Part shown: in pieces, positions 41,760 through 47,614 of the stretch
Numbering within the stretch: the first letter of the stretch is position 1
How the letters are laid out: every line of letters starts with the position of its first letter
Origin: an uncultured Olsenella sp.
GTDB lineage: Bacteria; Actinomycetota; Coriobacteriia; Coriobacteriales; Atopobiaceae
NCBI GenBank assembly: GCA_900314575.1
Contig: OMVS01000009.1
Location: 1 to 47,614 of the forward strand
Length of the DNA: 47,614 nucleotides
Direction of reading: 5' to 3'
Notes under the pieces: generated by a model
The model's input: only the letters and a program-made list of their open reading frames with translations
Told to the model about the DNA's origin: nothing
The model's database searches: none
Program-made: the position numbers and the translations under genes

Positions 41760-43199
41760 CTACTGGACCTGGGCGATCATCGCCATGTTGGTGGACGTGG
41801 TGTAGTCCCCCTGCGACGGCGAGGTGTGCGGGTCGCCGGCGGTGATGACCACGAGGTCGCCCGCGTCGACGACGCCGTTCTCCTTGGCGACCATCAGCGC
41901 GTTGTAGCAGGTGTCGGAGAGGTTGCCCTGCTCGGACGTCTTGAGGCCCTCGACGCCCCAGTAGAAGCAGGTGCGACGCAGCGCGACCTCGCTGGGGGAC
42001 ATGGCGTAGACGGGCAGGCTCGGGCGGAAGGTGGCGATCAGGCGCGCGGTGCGGCCGGAGTGGGTGGGGGCGAGGATGCACTTGGCGCCCACGCGGTTGG
42101 CCATGGTGACGGCGGCGAAGCCCACGGAGCCGTTGACGTTCTTGATGCCGCCGCGGTCGTGGTACTGGTGGCGCTCCTTGAGGTAGCGCTCGGTCTCGGT
42201 CGCGATGGCGGCCATCGTGCGGACGGCCTCCACGGGGTACTTGCCGGCGGCGGACTCGCCGGAGAGCATCACGCAGTCGGTACCGTCGTAGATGGCGTTG
42301 GCGACGTCGTTGACCTCGGCGCGCGTCGGGCGCGGGTTGCGGATCATCGAGTCGAGCATCTGCGTGGCGGTGATGACCGGCTTGTAGGAGTCGTTACACT
42401 TGTGGATGATGGTCTTCTGGACGTGCGGGACCTGCTCGGCCGGGATCTCCACGCCGAGGTCGCCGCGGGCGACCATGATGCCGTCGGAGTGCTCGAGGAT
42501 CTCGTCGAAGTTCCTGACGCCCATGGCGCTCTCGATCTTGGGGAAGATGAGGACGTTGCTCTCGCCCATCTCGCGGCAGATGTGGCGGATCTCGTCGACG
42601 GCGGCACCGTTGCGGATGAAGGACGCGGCAATCGCGTCGATGCCCAGCTCGCAGCCGAACATGATGTCGGCGCGGTCCTGCTCGGTGACGGAGGGCAGGC
42701 CGACCTCGACGTTGGGGACGTTGACGCCCTTCCTCTCGCCGAGCTCGCCGCCGTTGGTGCAGGTGCAGTGGATGTCGTTGCCCTCGACGTGGTCGACCTC
42801 GAAGCCGAGGAGGCCGTCGTCGATGAGGATGATGGAGCCCTTGGTCACCTCGTTGGGGAGGTTCTTGTAGTCGAGCGAGAAGCGCTCGGAGGTGCCCTCG
42901 ACCTCGTCGGTGGTGATCACGACGTCCTGGCCGGTGGCGAGGGTGACCTTCTCGTGGTCCTTGAGCAGGCCGGTGCGGATCTCGGGACCCTTGGTGTCGA
43001 GCATGATGGCAACGTGCGTGCCGAGCTCCTTGGAGATGCGGCGGACGCGGTCGATGTTGTTGCGGTGGTAGTCGTGGGAGCCGTGGCTGAAGTTGAAGCG
43101 GGCGACGTTCATGCCGGACTCGATGAGCTTGCGCAGGACGTCGTCATCCTCCGTGGCCGGGCCCATGGTGCAGACGATCTTGGTCCTCTTGTTGACCAT
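41760..43199 (-). CDS. pyk: Pyruvate kinase
   Basis: 479 residues. It converts phosphoenolpyruvate and ADP to pyruvate and ATP. Seen: KRTKIVCTMGPATEDDD, GMNVARFNFSHGSH, IMLDTKGPEIRTG, the signature VLIFPKIESAMGVRNFDEIL with the catalytic Lys, GIMVARGDLGVEIPAEQVPHVQK, NDVANAIYDGTDCVMLSGESAAGKYPVEAV, and a C-terminal allosteric domain. No extra PEP-utiliser domain is present. AGGAGG precedes the ATG at 43199. The leader carries a perfect 30-bp palindrome, and a promoter is proposed at 43308-43336. Confidence 0.97.
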   Translation of the reverse strand: MVNKRTKIVCTMGPATEDDDVLRKLIESGMNVARFNFSHGSHDYHRNNIDRVRRISKELGTHVAIMLDTKGPEIRTGLLKDHEKVTLATGQDVVITTDEVEGTSERFSLDYKNLPNEVTKGSIILIDDGLLGFEVDHVEGNDIHCTCTNGGELGERKGVNVPNVEVGLPSVTEQDRADIMFGCELGIDAIAASFIRNGAAVDEIRHICREMGESNVLIFPKIESAMGVRNFDEILEHSDGIMVARGDLGVEIPAEQVPHVQKTIIHKCNDSYKPVITATQMLDSMIRNPRPTRAEVNDVANAIYDGTDCVMLSGESAAGKYPVEAVRTMAAIATETERYLKERHQYHDRGGIKNVNGSVGFAAVTMANRVGAKCILAPTHSGRTARLIATFRPSLPVYAMSPSEVALRRTCFYWGVEGLKTSEQGNLSDTCYNALMVAKENGVVDAGDLVVITAGDPHTSPSQGDYTTSTNMAMIAQVQ

Positions 43200-43221
43200 A
43201 CTTGGGTTCCTCCTATCAAGG

Positions 43222-43251
43222 AGCTGCCCGACGGACGTCCGTCGGGCAGCT
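43222..43251. repeat. Perfect 30-bp palindrome in the pyk leader
   Basis: AGCTGCCCGACGGAC is followed with no spacer by its reverse complement. It ends eight bases before the pyk ribosome site. As RNA it would form a long hairpin; as DNA it could be a regulator site or cruciform. Confidence 0.9.
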
Positions 43252-43307
43252 TGTCGGTGCAGAGACGCTTATGGGTTCGTCCCTAGTATGCCCGAACTGA
43301 TGATACC

Positions 43308-43336
43308 GTATAACAGAAAAATACGGACGTCTACAA
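43308..43336 (-). promoter_or_regulatory. Probable pyk promoter
   Basis: On the minus strand TTGTAG (43331-43336), 17-bp spacer, TTATAC (43308-43313), inside an AT-rich island (about 43290-43380) that stands out from the GC-rich surroundings. The expected leader is about 100 nt. Confidence 0.5.
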
Positions 43337-43403
43337 AATAATTCTTGACATTATCATAATCTTATGAACTCAATCATCTGACCTTTGGCGCTGGCCCAGG
43401 GTT

Positions 43404-43440
43404 CGGGCTTGGGGCGCACGCCGGGCACGCCCCAAGCCCG
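43404..43440 (-). terminator. Hairpin after the D-lactate dehydrogenase gene
   Basis: CGGGCTTGGGGCG (43404-43416) and CGCCCCAAGCCCG (43428-43440) form a perfect 13-bp stem with an 11-nt loop directly after the stop of the minus-strand gene. Confidence 0.6.
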
Positions 43441-43449
43441 GCGTGCTTC

Positions 43450-44454
43450 CTAGCAGACCTGCGAGCGGGGGACGAACTCCTCGCCCTTGGCGAAGTGCTG
43501 CGCGTTGTCGAGCGTGACGCGCGCGATCTCGCTCAGAGCCTCCCTGGTGAAGAAGGCCTGGTGGCTCGTCATCACGACGTTGGGGAAGGAGCACAGGCGC
43601 GCGGTGATGGAGTCGATGACCTCGCCCGCGCGGTTCTGGTAGACGTTGGCGTTCTCCTCCTCGTAGACGTCCAGGCCGGCGGCGCCGATTTTGCCGGAGA
43701 GGACGCCGCGGATGAGGGCCTGGGTGTCGACGAGGCCGCCGCGGCCGGTGTTCACGAAGATGACGCCGTCCTTCATCTTGGCGATGGACTCGTCGTTGAT
43801 CATGTGGTAGCTCTCCTCGTTGAGGAAGGCGTGGAGGCTGATGAAGTCCGCGCGGGCGTAGAGCTCGTCGTAGGTGACGTACTCGTCGACCACGTGCTCC
43901 TCGTCCACGAGCTTCTGGTTGGGATAGAGGTCGGAGCCGAGGACGGTCATGCCGAACCCCTTGCAGATGCGGCAGAGGGCGGCGCCGATGCGGCCGGTGC
44001 CGATGATGCCCGCGGTCTTGCCGTGCAGGGTCTCGCCGACCAGGCCGTCGAGCGCGAAGTTGTTCTCGCGCACGCGGATGTAGCCCTTGTGGATGCGGCG
44101 GTTGGCGCACAGGCCGAGCGCCATGGCGTGCTCGGCGATCGCCTCGGGGGAGTAGGCCGGGACGCGAGTGACCTTCAGCCCGAGCTCCTTGGCCATGTCG
44201 ACGTCGACGGCGTCGAAGCCGGCGCAGCGCATGAGGACGAGCTTGACGCCGAAGCCGGCGAGGATCTCGAGCGTCATGGCGTGGACGTCGGCGTTCACGA
44301 AGGCGCAGACGGCGTCGTAGCCGCGGGCGAGGGCGGCGGTCATGGGAGTCAGGTTCGTCTCGATGAAGTCGACCGAGATCCCCGGGTAGTCCGGGAGCTC
44401 CCTCGAGAAGGAGTCCTTGTCGTAGCTGGCGGTGCCGTAGAAGAGAATCTTCAT
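43450..44454 (-). CDS. ldhA: D-lactate dehydrogenase (D-2-hydroxyacid dehydrogenase family)
   Basis: 334 residues. It reduces pyruvate to D-lactate with NADH. Seen: MRCAGFDAVDVDMA, VPAYSPEAIAEHAMAL, the Rossmann loop GIIGTGRIGAALC, catalytic Arg in FVNTGRGGLVDT, Glu in AAGLDVYEEE, and His in MTSHQAFFTREAL. The GFDAVD and SPEAIAEH segments are typical of D-LDH rather than phosphoglycerate dehydrogenase. GGGGAAGGA precedes the ATG. Next to pyruvate kinase, it fits a lactate fermentation end step that reoxidises NADH. Confidence 0.92.
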   Translation of the reverse strand: MKILFYGTASYDKDSFSRELPDYPGISVDFIETNLTPMTAALARGYDAVCAFVNADVHAMTLEILAGFGVKLVLMRCAGFDAVDVDMAKELGLKVTRVPAYSPEAIAEHAMALGLCANRRIHKGYIRVRENNFALDGLVGETLHGKTAGIIGTGRIGAALCRICKGFGMTVLGSDLYPNQKLVDEEHVVDEYVTYDELYARADFISLHAFLNEESYHMINDESIAKMKDGVIFVNTGRGGLVDTQALIRGVLSGKIGAAGLDVYEEENANVYQNRAGEVIDSITARLCSFPNVVMTSHQAFFTREALSEIARVTLDNAQHFAKGEEFVPRSQVC

Positions 44455-44700
44455 GTTCGTCCTTCCCCGTGCATTCGTGTAGCCATCGCCACACCTACTG
44501 TCCAGATACCTGTAGTTTAGCGCCCCCGGGCGCCCGTGAACCGCACCGGAATATATGTGGGGGTTGACCCCTGATGGGTGCTCAACTTGAGAGGCGCCTC
44601 GCCCGGACCTGCGTCCCCCGGCGATCCGGACGGGGGCGCGCGGCTGACTTGGAGATGCCGTCGAGAGGGTGGCGCGGGCGGCGGCGCGGGTGGCCCCCTG

Positions 44701-44840
44701 TATAATGGTTGGTTCGTAAGGCGTCTGGTATGGCAGCCTTGGTGAGCCCTTGCCCCTCCTGGGGAATTATGATCGGGCATCAATCTACCGGGCGCGGAGC
44801 TTGGCGGAGGACCCCGCCTGAATCCCCGGGAGGAAACACC
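44701..44840 (+). promoter_or_regulatory. Promoter and leader of the Ca2+ ATPase gene
   Basis: TATAAT at 44701-44706 is a consensus -10, with no good -35. The roughly 125-nt leader can form small hairpins (AAGGC...GCCTT, CCCC-TCCT-GGGG). I do not recognise a riboswitch class. The rest of 44455-44700 holds the short promoter region of the dehydrogenase on the other strand and a GTTGA...TCAAC repeat, nothing more. Confidence 0.4.
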
Positions 44841-47531
<2,691 letters not shown>

Positions 47532-47536
47532 CAGAG

Positions 47537-47614
47537 ATGGCCAGGCGCTCCAAGCACCCGCAGGGCCACGCCGCCGGCAAGCCGGGGCGTGCGCCGCGCG
47601 GGGCGGCCGCGGCC
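47537..47614 (+). CDS. Start of a gene cut by the window edge
   Basis: An ATG six bases after the ATPase stop opens a frame (MARRSKHPQGHAAGKPGRA...) that runs off the end. The 26 visible residues are basic and Gly/Ala-rich, like the disordered N-terminal tails of RNA-binding or rRNA-modifying enzymes in high-GC bacteria. The family cannot be decided. Confidence 0.4.
   Translation, partial: MARRSKHPQGHAAGKPGRAPRGAAAA

Noticed and set aside
44701-44840. Leader of the Ca2+ ATPase as a manganese (yybP-ykoY) or T-box riboswitch
   Set aside because: Neither the conserved loops of the manganese class nor the TGGNACCGCGG core could be found.

Overview
The window is very GC-rich DNA with dense, mostly well-spaced genes, Shine-Dalgarno-led starts (including GTG and TTG), two TAT/lipobox solute-binding proteins, an M19 dipeptidase, D-lactate dehydrogenase, ferritin and a tRNA-Phe T-box ahead of pheST. 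I infer a fermentative, high-GC Gram-positive of the Coriobacteriia (Olsenella/Atopobiaceae-like). This rests on protein flavour and gene content, not on a marker-gene comparison. No rRNA, tRNA, CRISPR array, insertion sequence or phage gene was seen.

Layout. 0.1-5.6 kb: amino-sugar/hexose genes (ROK kinase, nagA), an alpha/beta-hydrolase-fold pseudoenzyme coupled to nagA, an M19 dipeptidase, a transporter remnant and a HAD phosphatase. 5.6-14.3 kb: an accessory module of four genes that converge on a double hairpin. On the plus strand is a transglutaminase-like lipoprotein. On the minus strand are a small lipoprotein, a large cytosolic protein with a RyR-like C-terminus and degenerate TrkA-N-like core, and a TIR-transmembrane-beta-propeller protein. 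Both transcription units begin with the same ~85 bp promoter element. 14.3-26.5 kb: alpha-glucan utilisation (maltodextrin-type ABC importer, ATPase, 4-alpha-glucanotransferase, glycogen/maltodextrin phosphorylase), then a divergent GntR regulator and alpha-glucoside-type PTS EIICB with a HAD phosphatase. 26.6-30.6 kb: T-box, pheS, pheT. 30.7-32.5 kb: Zn-dependent phospholipase-like protein plus a second GntR/UTRA regulator. 32.6-37 kb: ferritin, HxlR regulator, extradiol dioxygenase, nitroreductase-like protein, MATE exporter. 37.4-39.7 kb: polar amino-acid ABC importer. 39.8-41.6 kb: a GH13 glycosidase fused to an XRE-type helix-turn-helix. 41.7-47.6 kb: pyruvate kinase, D-lactate dehydrogenase, P-type Ca2+ ATPase and the first codons of another gene.

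How it fits together. Imported maltodextrins would be processed by MalQ and phosphorylase to glucose-1-phosphate and glucose, phosphorylated by a ROK kinase, and fermented through pyruvate kinase and D-LDH. TTGT-N4-ACAA palindromes in front of the ABC operon (two), the PTS/GntR divergence and the phospholipase/GntR operon suggest GntR/HutC-type control. The strongest candidate for an undescribed system is the 5.6-14.3 kb module. It looks like a cell-surface sensor with a cytosolic TIR domain paired with a RyR-like protein and two exported lipoproteins. A single-base frameshift near 7,747 affects the end of the TIR protein.
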